From NCBI GenBank assembly GCA_000719025.1, contig JODP01000006.1, positions 248,001 through 312,000 of the forward strand: DNA of 64,000 bases, written 5' to 3'. The stretch is from Kineosporia aurantiaca JCM 3230 (GTDB lineage Bacteria; Actinomycetota; Actinomycetes; Actinomycetales; Kineosporiaceae). Of the stretch, positions 1-7,799 are shown in pieces. A program made the position numbers and the translations under genes. The notes beneath the pieces are model-generated. The model made no database searches. It worked only from the letters and a program-made list of their open reading frames with translations, and was not told the DNA's origin. Within the stretch, counting starts at the first letter, position 1; every line of letters begins with the position of its first letter.

Positions 1-587
1 TGCCGGCCGAAGGTGGTGGTCTTCAGGGTGACGAACGCCAGCGCGGCGATGACCAGGGCGATCAGGACGATGTAGGGGACGCCGGCCACCTCCTTGGAGC
101 CGAGGTCCAGGAGGGTGGTGTCGGTGACGGTCTTCTGCCGGCCACCGCCGATCACCACGGCCAGGCCGCGACCGGCGACCAGGAGGGCCAGGGTGGCGAC
201 GATCGGCTGGAGGCCGATGAAGGCCACCAGCCAGCCGTTGACCAGCCCCACGCCGACCCCGGTGAGCAGGGACATCAGGATGGCCGCGGCCGGGCCGTAG
301 CCGATGTAGAGAGGCAGCACGGCGGCGGACAGGGCCATCACCGAGCCCACCGACAGGTCGATGCCCTCGGTCCCGATCACCAGGGCCATCCCGATCGCCA
401 CGATGACGACCGGCACCACCTGGATCAGCTGGGTGCGCAGGTTGGAGACGGTGACGAAGTTGTCGGTCGCCACCAGGTTCACCAGCAGGATGATGACCAG
501 GGCGACGTAGACGCCGTTGTCCCGCATCCATCCGGGCCGCAGCGCCGGACGGGTCCGTTCAGCGGTCAGGGTGGTCGGTGCGGACAT
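1..587 (-). CDS. Sugar ABC transporter permease (YtfT/RbsC-like), partial
   Basis: Inner-membrane permease of a carbohydrate ABC importer. Only the N-terminal ~195 residues are present; the gene starts at 587 and runs off the left edge. The visible protein has a short cytoplasmic tail, then hydrophobic helices (NGVYVALVILLVNLVAT; VVPVVIVAIGMALVIG) and the family hallmark GTEGIDLSVGSVMAL, followed by further helices ending near VPYIVLIALVIAALAF. This hallmark and layout are typical of the BPD_transp_2 family (RbsC, YtfT, XylH). The ATG overlaps the 3' end of the ATPase gene by 29 nt, so the two are probably translationally coupled. It is the third gene of a binding protein-ATPase-permease operon. 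A second permease (YjfF type) may lie outside the window. Confidence 0.93.
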   Translation of the reverse strand, partial: MSAPTTLTAERTRPALRPGWMRDNGVYVALVIILLVNLVATDNFVTVSNLRTQLIQVVPVVIVAIGMALVIGTEGIDLSVGSVMALSAAVLPLYIGYGPAAAILMSLLTGVGVGLVNGWLVAFIGLQPIVATLALLVAGRGLAVVIGGGRQKTVTDTTLLDLGSKEVAGVPYIVLIALVIAALAFVTLKTTTFGR

Positions 588-2124
588 CGCCGGCCTCCTC
601 CGCGCTCAGGGCCAGGGTGGCCATCAGTTGGTGCTCGTTCACGTCGTCCCCGATCAGCTCCCCGGCGACGGCACCGTCGCGCAGCACCACCACCCGGTCC
701 GAACCCTCCAGCAGTTCCTCCAGTTCGGAGGAGATCAGCACGACCGCCAGCCCCTGCTCGGCCAGATCGGTGATCAGTGACTGCACCTCGGCCTTGGCCC
801 CGACGTCGATCCCGCGGGTCGGCTCGTCCAGCAGCAGGATGGTCGGCTCGGTGCAGAGCCAGCGGGCCAGGAGCACCTTCTGCTGGTTCCCGCCGGACAG
901 CTCCGAAACCCGTTGCTCCGGCGAGGCGATCTTGATCCGCAAACGATCGACGAACGTCCGTACCAGTCGATCCTGACGGGCCCGGGAGACGATCCCGAAC
1001 CGGGACAGGCGGGGAAGTGCGGCCAGGACGATGTTCTCGCGCACCGACAGGCTCGGGATCAGGCCCTCGACCCGCCGGTCCTCCGACAGCAGGGCGATGC
1101 CGGAGCGGATCGCCGCCGCGGTCGAGCCTTTTCGGACCTGCTTGCCCCGGACCAGCACCGTGCCCCCGTTGATCGGGAACGCCCCGGCGACCGCCTTGGC
1201 CGTCTCGCTGCGCCCGGCCCCGAGCAGACCACCCAGGCCGACCACCTCACCGGGCCGGACCTGGAACGAGACATCCTTCAGCAGCGGCGAACTGGTCAGC
1301 CCCCGGACGTCGAGAACCGGTTCGGTGCCGACGGCGTGATTGCCCTCCAGCTCCGTGCGGCCACCGGCCGCCACCGCACTGGTCTCGCGCCCGAGCATCA
1401 TCGCGACCAGATCCAGCCGGGGCAGGGCGGCCAGTTCGCCGCTGTGCACCACCCGGCCGTCGCGCATCACCGTGACCTGGTCGCACACCGCGTAGAGCTC
1501 GTCCAGGCGGTGACTGACGTAGATGATGCCCACGCCCTTGTCGTGCAGCCGCCGGACCACGCCGAAAAGTGTCTCCACCTCCCGTGGTTCCAGTGAGCTG
1601 GTGGGTTCGTCCATGATCACGACCTTGGCGTCCACGCTCACCGCCCGGGCCAGGGCCACCATCTGCTGCAGCCCCAGCCCCAGCGAGCGCAGTTGCCGGC
1701 GGACGTCGACCTGGATGCCGTACTCCGACAGCAGGGCCCGGGCCTGGCGGTCCATCGCCTTGAAATCGATCAGCCCGAAACGGTCCCGGGGCTCGCGGCC
1801 CATGAAGATGTTGCGGGCCACGCTCTGCAGCGGGATCAGGTTGACTTCCTGATAGATCGTGCTGATCCCGGCCTGCTGGGCGTCGGACGGGCGGGCGAAG
1901 TGCACCGGCCGCCCGTCCATCCGCAGCTCGCCCCGGTCCGGCCGGTAGACCCCGGTGATCACCTTGATCAAAGTGGACTTGCCGGCGCCGTTCTCACCGA
2001 TCAGGGCGTGTGTCGAGGCGGGCCGCAGGGTGAAGCTGACGTCGTCCAGGGCGCGGGTGACCCCAAAGTTCTTGGAGACCCCCGCGACCTCGACGACGGC
2101 AGACGAGTCGGGCGTGATCGACAT
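559..2124 (-). CDS. Sugar ABC transporter ATP-binding protein, tandem ATPase (YtfR/RbsA-like)
   Basis: 521-residue double-domain ATPase energising import of a sugar. Domain 1 has Walker A GENGAGKST at residues 43-51, Walker B VVIMDEPTSSLE and a degenerate signature (LGLGLQQMVALARA in place of the usual SVGQQQ form). Domain 2 has the degenerate Walker A seen throughout this family (GGLLGAGRSE), a good signature LSGGNQQKVLLARW and Walker B LLLDEPTRGIDVG. Length and asymmetry match RbsA/MglA/YtfR (about 500 residues). The ATG lies 2 nt after the stop of the upstream binding-protein gene and the 3' end overlaps the permease start. Substrate is not fixed by the ATPase; the binding protein suggests a YtfQ-type hexose such as galactofuranose. 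Confidence 0.95.
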   Translation of the reverse strand: MSITPDSSAVVEVAGVSKNFGVTRALDDVSFTLRPASTHALIGENGAGKSTLIKVITGVYRPDRGELRMDGRPVHFARPSDAQQAGISTIYQEVNLIPLQSVARNIFMGREPRDRFGLIDFKAMDRQARALLSEYGIQVDVRRQLRSLGLGLQQMVALARAVSVDAKVVIMDEPTSSLEPREVETLFGVVRRLHDKGVGIIYVSHRLDELYAVCDQVTVMRDGRVVHSGELAALPRLDLVAMMLGRETSAVAAGGRTELEGNHAVGTEPVLDVRGLTSSPLLKDVSFQVRPGEVVGLGGLLGAGRSETAKAVAGAFPINGGTVLVRGKQVRKGSTAAAIRSGIALLSEDRRVEGLIPSLSVRENIVLAALPRLSRFGIVSRARQDRLVRTFVDRLRIKIASPEQRVSELSGGNQQKVLLARWLCTEPTILLLDEPTRGIDVGAKAEVQSLITDLAEQGLAVVLISSELEELLEGSDRVVVLRDGAVAGELIGDDVNEHQLMATLALSAEEAGDVRTDHPDR

Positions 2125-2126
2125 GA

Positions 2127-3194
2127 TCAGTAGGCGTCCGCGATCTTGGACTTGGCGTCGTCGGGCGTGTAGGCGCCGTCGGTGATCACCACGTCCTCCG
2201 GGATCGCCTTACCGGCGTTCAGATCCGCCAGCTGCTGGAAGGCCAGCGGGCCGAAGCGCGGGTTGGACTCGATGACGCCGTTGTAGGTGCCGTCCACGAT
2301 GGCCTGCACCGCGTCCTTGGTGCCGTCGATCGAGAAGATCTTGATGTCCTTGCCCGGGGTCTTGCCGGCCGCCCGGATGGCGGCCATCGCGCCCAGGCCC
2401 ATCTCGTCGTTCTCGGCGTAGATCGTGTCGATGTCCTTGTGCGCCTGCAGCAGGGTCTCGGTCACCGACTGGCCCTTGTCGCGGGCGAACTCACCGGTCT
2501 GCTGGGCCACGATCTTGATCCCCGACTCGGACTTCACCGTGTCGACGAAACCCGAGGTCCGGTCGGTGGTCACGTTGTTGCCGGAGGATCCGAGCAGGAT
2601 CGCGACGGTGGCCTTGCCCCCGGTCTCCTTGATCATCGCCTCGGCCGCGCGCTTGCCCTGGTCGACGAAGTTGGAGCCGATGAAGGTCAGGTAGTCCGAG
2701 CATGGGGTGGCGTTGATCTTCCGGTCGATGGTGACCACCGGGATGCCCTTGGCCTTGGCCGCGCTCAGGGCCGGCTCGAGGCCGTCGGAGTTCAGCGGCG
2801 CCACGATCAGCCCCTGCACCCCCTTGGCGATCATGTCCTGGATGTCCGAGATCTGCTTGGACAGCTGGCTGTTCGCGTTCGTCGAGATCAGCGTGACGCC
2901 CTGCTTGGCCGCCTCGTCCTTGATCGACTGGGTCTCGGTGGTGCGGAAGGCGGCGGCCTCGGGCTCGGACTGGGAGAACCCGATCTTGGCGCCCTTCAGG
3001 TCGAACTTCTTGGTCCCGTACTGGTCCAGGGTGCAGCCGTCGCCGGCGGCGGCCGCGTCCGAGGTGGCGGCCGCGGCGGCCGGCCCGGCGGAGGCATTGT
3101 CGGTGTCATCGGCATCGCTGCCGGAATTCGCGCAACCGGCCAGAGCCACAGTCACGCCGACGGCCAGAATGGTTGCTGCCCCACGAAACTTCAT
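2127..3194 (-). CDS. Sugar-binding lipoprotein of ABC importer (YtfQ-like)
   Basis: 355-residue substrate-binding lipoprotein, first gene of the operon. N-terminus is a lipoprotein signal (positively charged MKFRG, hydrophobic core, lipobox LAGC at about residues 18-21) followed by an Ala/Asp-rich linker. The mature part is a periplasmic-binding-protein fold of the Peripla_BP_4 family: AKIGFSQSEPEAAAFRTTE, GVQGLIVAPLNSDGLEPAL, IPVVTIDRKI, DTIYAENDEMGLGAMAAI and IKIFSIDGTKDAVQAI align by eye with E. coli YtfQ, whose ligand is galactofuranose. The ligand here is inference. The upstream region holds nested inverted repeats, and a DeoR-family regulator is encoded just upstream in the same orientation. 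Confidence 0.93.
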   Translation of the reverse strand: MKFRGAATILAVGVTVALAGCANSGSDADDTDNASAGPAAAAATSDAAAAGDGCTLDQYGTKKFDLKGAKIGFSQSEPEAAAFRTTETQSIKDEAAKQGVTLISTNANSQLSKQISDIQDMIAKGVQGLIVAPLNSDGLEPALSAAKAKGIPVVTIDRKINATPCSDYLTFIGSNFVDQGKRAAEAMIKETGGKATVAILLGSSGNNVTTDRTSGFVDTVKSESGIKIVAQQTGEFARDKGQSVTETLLQAHKDIDTIYAENDEMGLGAMAAIRAAGKTPGKDIKIFSIDGTKDAVQAIVDGTYNGVIESNPRFGPLAFQQLADLNAGKAIPEDVVITDGAYTPDDAKSKIADAY

Positions 3195-3318
3195 CGTTTC
3201 CCCTCATGCCGAACTCGTAAGGGTGCAGTCGGCGCGATGGCGCGACATTGCACCTACCGAAATCTTCACGGTTTCGGTTCGAACTGTGAGGTGTAGTGAA
3301 GTATCCGTGATCGGAAAC

Positions 3319-3351
3319 TGTCAATGGCCGATGATTAATTGACACCATTGA
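3319..3351. promoter_or_regulatory. Nested inverted repeats in sugar-operon promoter region
   Basis: An AT-rich stretch between the DeoR-type gene and the binding-protein gene. TGTCAA (3319-3324) pairs with TTGACA (3339-3344), and TCAATGG (3321-3327) pairs with CCATTGA (3345-3351). Read on the minus strand, TTGACA at 3324-3319 can serve as a -35 element for the importer operon. This is a plausible operator for the neighbouring DeoR-family repressor; the assignment is inferred from position. Confidence 0.45.
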
Positions 3352-3416
3352 TCAAAATTCGACATTCTCTTCGAGATGTTTTCGCAAGCTTTTCGAATAT
3401 CGATGGACCGGCCTGG

Positions 3417-4202
3417 TCAAAGGCCCTTTTCGTCCTCGGTGACGGCCACCCGGACCTGAATGTCCAGCGCTGCAAATTCCCGCAGCACCGCGGCCGGCGT
3501 GCGATCACTGGTCACCAGATGATCGATGCGATCGACCGGAACGGTCTGCGCCATCGTCTCCACGCCGATCTTGGTGGAGTCGGCCAGCACCACCACCTCG
3601 TCGGCCGCATCGACCAGCGCCTGGTCCACCGCGGCCACCGACAGGTTCGGCGTGGACAGGCCGCGCTCCACGGTCAGGCCGTTGCCGGACAGGAAGACCC
3701 GGCGCACCCGTACGCCCTGCAGGGCCCGCTCGGCGACCGAGCCGACCAGGGCGTAGATCGAGCCCCGCAGCGTTCCCCCGGTCATCGCCACCTCGACCGT
3801 CCGCGAACGGGCCAGGACCTGCGCGACCAGCACCGAGTTGGTCATCACGGTGAGCTCGCCGAAGCCGACCAGATGACGCACGAACGCCTGCGTCGTCGTG
3901 CCGGCCCCGATACAGATGGCATCGCCCTCGTCGACCAGGGCCGCGGCCAGTGCGCCGATCGCCTCTTTCTCGCGGGCCGCCACCACCGATTTCTCGGAAT
4001 AGGTCGGCTCATGCCCGCGCCCGCCCGTGGAGACGGCCCCGCCGTGACGGCGGTCGAGCAGGCCCTGGGCCTCGAGCAGGCGCAGATCCCGGCGCACGGT
4101 GACTTCGGAACTTCCCACCACACGGGAAAGCTCGCGCAGTGAGACCGCGCCGTTGGACCGGACCAGATCGAGAATTCTCTGGCGTCGTTCGTCGGCGAAC
4201 AC
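3417..4202 (-). CDS. DeoR-family transcriptional regulator
   Basis: About 261 residues. N-terminal winged helix-turn-helix DERRQRILDLVRSNGAVSLRELSRVVGSSEVTVRRDL, then linker RHGGAVS, both diagnostic of DeoR repressors. The C-terminal DeoRC sugar-phosphate sensor domain shows DEGDAICIGAGTTTQAFVRHL, LTVMTNSVLVAQVL, VEVAMTGGTLRG and VVLADSTKIG. A phosphorylated sugar is the usual inducer in this family. The GTG at 4202 places the start six residues before the HTH; the frame stays open much further upstream, but that sequence is not protein-like and I see no good SD, so the start is uncertain. Same orientation as, and directly upstream of, the importer genes, consistent with local control of sugar uptake. 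Confidence 0.88.
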   Translation of the reverse strand: MFADERRQRILDLVRSNGAVSLRELSRVVGSSEVTVRRDLRLLEAQGLLDRRHGGAVSTGGRGHEPTYSEKSVVAAREKEAIGALAAALVDEGDAICIGAGTTTQAFVRHLVGFGELTVMTNSVLVAQVLARSRTVEVAMTGGTLRGSIYALVGSVAERALQGVRVRRVFLSGNGLTVERGLSTPNLSVAAVDQALVDAADEVVVLADSTKIGVETMAQTVPVDRIDHLVTSDRTPAAVLREFAALDIQVRVAVTEDEKGL

Positions 4203-4332
4203 CTGGTGAATATAGACCGCACCGGTCCGGGAAATTGCGGACGTCGGTGAACGGTCAGGAACGGTCAAATCCGGTCGCCAATCGATCGCCCGCGTACGTT
4301 CATTGACCAATAACGGTTCACCTGGACCATCA

Positions 4333-4360
4333 GGGGCACCCGACACCGGCCGGGTGCCCC
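4333..4360 (-). terminator. Hairpin terminator after ScyD-like gene
   Basis: Perfect 10-bp stem GGGGCACCCG / CGGGTGCCCC with an 8-nt loop, 12 nt beyond the stop of the minus-strand gene ending at 4373. No T-run follows, as is common in high-GC actinobacteria. Confidence 0.65.
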
Positions 4361-4372
4361 CGTCACGTCGAT

Positions 4373-5452
4373 CTAGCGGATCGAAACGATGCTGCCGGGA
4401 CCGCTTTCCGAAGCAAGCGTCCCGGCGTACAGATTGCCGTGGGCGAACTGCAGCGAGAGCGCGTTCGGCAGGTCGACGTACTTGCTGACCACGCCGTCCT
4501 GAATCCTGGAGATCCGCCCGGCGAACAGCTCGGCCACGTAGATGACGCCCTGGGGGTCGACGGCCAGGTTGGTCGCGCCCAGGAGACCCCCGGCGACCAG
4601 ATGCGTCATGCCCTGCCCGTCCACGTGGACGACCGAACCACGAGCACCCAGGCTCGGGTCCTCCGGGCCGCCCGGCAGCAGGCTGACCAGGAACCCGTCC
4701 TTGGTCACCTCGACGTCGGTCGGCACCGCCTCGAAGTTGTACGTCGCCCCGACCACGCAGTCCGGAAGCCCCAGGGCGGCGGCTCCCTCGGCGGTGATCG
4801 TGCTGGCCTGGCGCGGGAGTACGGCAAGGGTGCTGACGTTGCCCTTCTCGTCCACCTTGAGCAGGTCGTTGCCGCCCGCATCGGCCACGACCCAGGACGA
4901 CGTGCCCAGCGGTGCCACCGCGTACGGGTGCGAGTCGACCCCGCCGCTGTAACGGGCTCCACCCCAGGCCTCGAAAGCCTTCTGCTGGCAAAGCGTTGGG
5001 TTGTCGATGCCGTAGGTGATCCCCTGGTCGGGGTTCTTCGCGGTGTCGTAGGCCAGCAGGTCGGCCGTGTGGGTGACTCCCTTCTTGGACCGGATCACCA
5101 GCTCGGCCTTCGTCACCGGGCCGCCGTTGGCCGCGTCCCCCTGCTGGATGCCGTAGGCGGTGTCGCCGCGGGCGTTCATGCCCACTGCGCCCAGACCCTC
5201 AGGGGTTTCGAAGAGCTTGTACAGCTTCTTACGGGACAGCTTCGAGACCGTCGAGGTGCCACCGTCGGCGACCAGGATCGTCTTGTGGCCGTAGGTGATC
5301 TGGAACGGTGCGGCCACCGAGGTGTCGAGCACCTTGATCTTCGGTACGTGTGGCTTGGCCTGTTCGGCGGCGAAAGCCGTTGCGGGTGCGGCCATGAGCG
5401 CGGTGCAGGCCGCCGCGCCGACAGCGACGGCAGCCAGGAGCGTTCTCGTCAT
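4373..5452 (-). CDS. Secreted ScyD/ScyE-like beta-propeller protein
   Basis: 359 residues from the ATG at 5452, chosen because GGGGGA lies just upstream and a clean Sec signal follows (MTRTLLAAVAVGAAAC...PATAFAAE). The open frame extends 16 codons further without an SD. The mature protein has repeated NHL/SMP-30-like blades: FQITYGHKTILVADGGTSTVSKL, HPYAVAPLGTSSWVVADAGGNDLLKVD, PTDVEVTKDGFLVSLLPGGP, TNLAVDPQGVIYVAELFAGRISRI. This matches the ScyD/ScyE family, widespread in actinobacteria as exported propeller proteins of unknown substrate and named after cyanobacterial scytonemin-cluster proteins. It stands alone, with terminator-like hairpin downstream. Confidence 0.85.
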   Translation of the reverse strand: MTRTLLAAVAVGAAACTALMAAPATAFAAEQAKPHVPKIKVLDTSVAAPFQITYGHKTILVADGGTSTVSKLSRKKLYKLFETPEGLGAVGMNARGDTAYGIQQGDAANGGPVTKAELVIRSKKGVTHTADLLAYDTAKNPDQGITYGIDNPTLCQQKAFEAWGGARYSGGVDSHPYAVAPLGTSSWVVADAGGNDLLKVDEKGNVSTLAVLPRQASTITAEGAAALGLPDCVVGATYNFEAVPTDVEVTKDGFLVSLLPGGPEDPSLGARGSVVHVDGQGMTHLVAGGLLGATNLAVDPQGVIYVAELFAGRISRIQDGVVSKYVDLPNALSLQFAHGNLYAGTLASESGPGSIVSIR

Positions 5453-5577
5453 TGATCGTTTCCCCCGAGTAGATGCGGTCAGGCCAGCGGAGCCTGACAC
5501 GCGCGGATCGGCTCGGCGGGGAGATCAGCGAACTTCAGCATGAACGCCCGGTTTGAGGACGCCGTTCGGTGGAGCCA

Positions 5578-5982
5578 TCACGCCGGTCGGGGCCGGCCCG
5601 ACCCGTCGTAGGCCAGCCGGGCCACCTCCACCTGCGGCATGTGCTCGTCCGACCAGGAGCCGAGGAAGTCGAACGCCGGCCGCAGCGACAGCCCCAGATC
5701 GGTGATCATGTACTCGACCCGCGGTGGCACCTCACCGAACTCCTCGCGGGTGATCAGCCCGTCGCGCTCGAGCTGGCGCAGCCGCTGGGTGAGCACCTTC
5801 GGCGTCACTGTGCCCAGCCAGTCCCGGATCTCGCTGAACCGCAGCGGCCCCTCGGCGCTCAGGACCCGCAGGATCGGCGTCGTCCACCGGCTGAAGATCA
5901 TGTCGATGACCGGTGTCACCGAGCACGGTTCGAACTCGGCGGTCCCGACCGCGTCCGCCGGAACCAGCGGGATCTGAGTCAT
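5578..5982 (-). CDS. HxlR-family transcriptional regulator
   Basis: 134-residue winged-helix regulator. The family signature is clear: a conserved N-terminal Cys (EPCSVTPVIDMIFSRWTTPILRVL), the recognition region LRFSEIRDWLGTVTPKVLTQRLRQLERDGLI and the wing PPRVEYMITDLGLSL. HxlR proteins often sense quinones or electrophiles through the N-terminal cysteine. The gene diverges from an NmrA-family reductase with only 55 bp between starts, a very common arrangement in which the regulator controls the reductase. A CTAGG-2-CCTAG inverted repeat lies between them. Confidence 0.92.
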   Translation of the reverse strand: MTQIPLVPADAVGTAEFEPCSVTPVIDMIFSRWTTPILRVLSAEGPLRFSEIRDWLGTVTPKVLTQRLRQLERDGLITREEFGEVPPRVEYMITDLGLSLRPAFDFLGSWSDEHMPQVEVARLAYDGSGRPRPA

Positions 5983-5998
5983 AGCCCAATAGTATCTT

Positions 5999-6010
5999 CT
6001 AGGAACCTAG
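5999..6010. promoter_or_regulatory. CTAGG-AA-CCTAG inverted repeat, candidate HxlR operator
   Basis: Five-base arms with a 2-bp spacer, in the 55-bp divergent promoter of the HxlR and NmrA genes. It would overlap either promoter. Binding by HxlR is inferred from position. Confidence 0.5.
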
Positions 6011-6037
6011 TGGCCGGGACTCGTAGCGTCCTTCGGT

Positions 6038-6883
6038 ATGACCATCGCGATCACCGGTGCCACCGGCGCCCTCGGTTCCCTCGTCGTCGGCGCCCTCCTG
6101 ACCAAGGGCGTCCCGGCGTCCCAGATTGTTGCTGTTGCCCGTTCTGGCGACCGGGCGAAAACCCTGACCGATCAAGGGGTGGACGTCCGCATCGCCGCCT
6201 ACGGCGACGTCCCCGCCCTGACCGCGGCCCTGGCCGGCGTCGACCGCCTGCTCCTGATCTCCGGACCCGAATCCAGCGAGCGGGTGAATCTGCACCACTC
6301 GGTCATCACCGCCGCCCAGCAGGCCAACGTCGGTTTCATCGCCTACACCTCGGCCCCCCACGCCGACGACACCGTCCTGCTCGTCGCCCCCGACCACGCC
6401 GCCACCGAAAAGCTCATCCAGTCATCAGGTCTGGCGCACACGATCCTGCGCAACAACTGGTATCACGAGAACTACCGGCCCCACCTGGCCAGCGCCCGGG
6501 CCACCGGCAAACTCCTGACCAGCGCGGGCTCCGGGCAAGTCGCCTCCGCCGCCCGTGCCGACTACGCCGAGGCCGCTGCCGTCGTCCTGACCAGTGGCGA
6601 TCACGACGGGCGGACCTACGAACTGACCGGCGACACCGCCTGGACCTTCGCCGACCTCGCCACTGCCATGAGCGACGTCCTCGGCAGACCGGTCGAACTC
6701 GTCCGGCTGGACACCGCCGCCCACACCGCTGCTCTCACCGCCGCCGGACTCGACCCGCGCCTGGCCCAGTTCGTCACCGCGCTGGAGAGCACCATCGCCA
6801 CCGGTGCGCTGGCCGACGCCACCAGCGACCTGTCCACGCTCATCGGGCGGCCGACCACGCCCCTTGTGGAAGGCCTGCGGTAG
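6038..6883 (+). CDS. NmrA/QorB-like NAD(P)-binding oxidoreductase
   Basis: 281 residues, atypical short-chain dehydrogenase of the NmrA family. The N-terminus carries the Rossmann nucleotide-binding loop GATGALGSLVVGAL, then LTDQGVDVRIAAYGDVPALTAAL and DRLLLISGPES. Later motifs NVGFIAYTSAPHADD, HTILRNNWYHENY and YELTGDTAWTFADLATAMSDVLGRPVELV fit the NAD(P)H:quinone oxidoreductase type 2 (QorB/YtfG) branch. It lacks the classic YxxxK pair of true SDRs, as expected for NmrA proteins. Divergent from an HxlR regulator, suggesting quinone or electrophile stress detoxification. Confidence 0.88.
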   Translation: MTIAITGATGALGSLVVGALLTKGVPASQIVAVARSGDRAKTLTDQGVDVRIAAYGDVPALTAALAGVDRLLLISGPESSERVNLHHSVITAAQQANVGFIAYTSAPHADDTVLLVAPDHAATEKLIQSSGLAHTILRNNWYHENYRPHLASARATGKLLTSAGSGQVASAARADYAEAAAVVLTSGDHDGRTYELTGDTAWTFADLATAMSDVLGRPVELVRLDTAAHTAALTAAGLDPRLAQFVTALESTIATGALADATSDLSTLIGRPTTPLVEGLR

Positions 6884-6957
6884 AGCCCGATCACCGAATA
6901 TCCTCAGCAACGGTACGGAATGCTGACAAGCTCTGCGTAAGCCGTGATCGGAGGAAA

Positions 6958-7302
6958 ATGGCCGAGCTGATCCCGTGGCTCGTTGGTGCGCTCCTGCTCG
7001 CGGTGTGGCTTGGCCTGATCGCCAAGTCCCTGCGGTCCCCGGCCTGGATGATCCTGGGCATCCTGGGCCTGCTCATCGTCCTGTACGTCGCGGCCGGACT
7101 GCTCCAGTCCGCGGCCGGCCCCGCGGCCAGCTGGGACCATGGCGCCTCCGCCGAGGAACGCGCGGGCGGCCGAGGCCTGGCGGCCGATCTGTCCTTCATC
7201 CTCATGCTCAACGTGGTCGTGGCCACCCCGATCTGGGTGCTCCTCGTCCTCATCACCGGCGCTTACATGGGCCTTCAAGCCGTTCGCCACAGCCTCCGCT
7301 GA
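6958..7302 (+). CDS. Small membrane protein, unknown function
   Basis: 114 residues from the ATG at 6958, preceded by a strong SD (GGAGG, 3 nt spacing). Three predicted membrane segments: IPWLVGALLLAVWLGLIA, WMILGILGLLIVLYVAAGLL and ILMLNVVVATPIWVLLVLI, with a polar loop between the second and third. No family recognised. It lies 74 bp after the NmrA gene and could be co-transcribed, but its own SD and spacing also allow independent expression. Confidence 0.65.
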   Translation: MAELIPWLVGALLLAVWLGLIAKSLRSPAWMILGILGLLIVLYVAAGLLQSAAGPAASWDHGASAEERAGGRGLAADLSFILMLNVVVATPIWVLLVLITGAYMGLQAVRHSLR

Positions 7303-7438
7303 GGGGCAAGAAGTCTGAGTTCGGCTATCTCCGGTCTGGGATCGGATTATCCTGATCGCACGAGCGTGAAGAGCGCAGCCTTCGGGGTGCGGGCGCGTAC
7401 CCATACGCTCGGGACGAGCATGGAGAGGGAGCACGAGG

Positions 7439-7714
7439 ATGGGAGACGCCAACATCCGGCTACCGGAAGAGGCGAAAGATCGTCTGGCTGCTGTTGCCGC
7501 TGGCCGGGGCATGTCCCTGCGCGCGTATCTGATGCAGCTGGCAGCCCAGACGTTCACTCCGGAGGAACTGGCGGAGCGGCGTGCGCGAGCACTGCAGATT
7601 CTGCGTGAGCTCAATGGCTTCGATCCCTCATCGCCGGAGGCCATCGCAGGTGGCGTCGAGCTGAACCGCAGACTACGGGCGCTTCAAGGTCCCGACGGCG
7701 AACTGGCCGGTTGA
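7439..7714 (+). CDS. Ribbon-helix-helix antitoxin-like protein
   Basis: 91 residues. The N-terminal ~45 residues fit a ribbon-helix-helix DNA-binding domain: a beta strand (ANIRLPEEAKDRL) followed by two helices (LAAVAAGRGMSLRAYLMQLAAQTF). The C-terminal half (PEELAERRARALQIL...VELNRRLRAL) is helical and charged, as in FitA/VapB antitoxins that wrap a PIN toxin. No toxin gene follows: the next frame beginning at the TTG at 7713 reaches a stop after nine codons, and a strong hairpin comes immediately after. So this is an orphan antitoxin-like regulator, or the toxin has been lost. Confidence 0.65.
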   Translation: MGDANIRLPEEAKDRLAAVAAGRGMSLRAYLMQLAAQTFTPEELAERRARALQILRELNGFDPSSPEAIAGGVELNRRLRALQGPDGELAG

Positions 7715-7752
7715 TCGATCGCGTCCTCGACCTGACCCCGTAGAGGATCCAC

Positions 7753-7790
7753 GGGTTGCCCGCAGGGAGCTTTCGCCCTGCAGGCAACCC
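7753..7790. terminator. Strong bidirectional hairpin terminator
   Basis: GGGTTGCC-c-GCAGGG pairs with CCCTGC-a-GGCAACCC around an 8-nt loop, giving a 14-bp stem with one mismatch. It sits between the convergent RHH gene (+) and P450 gene (-). Confidence 0.8.
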
Positions 7791-7799
7791 GGCAAGGTC

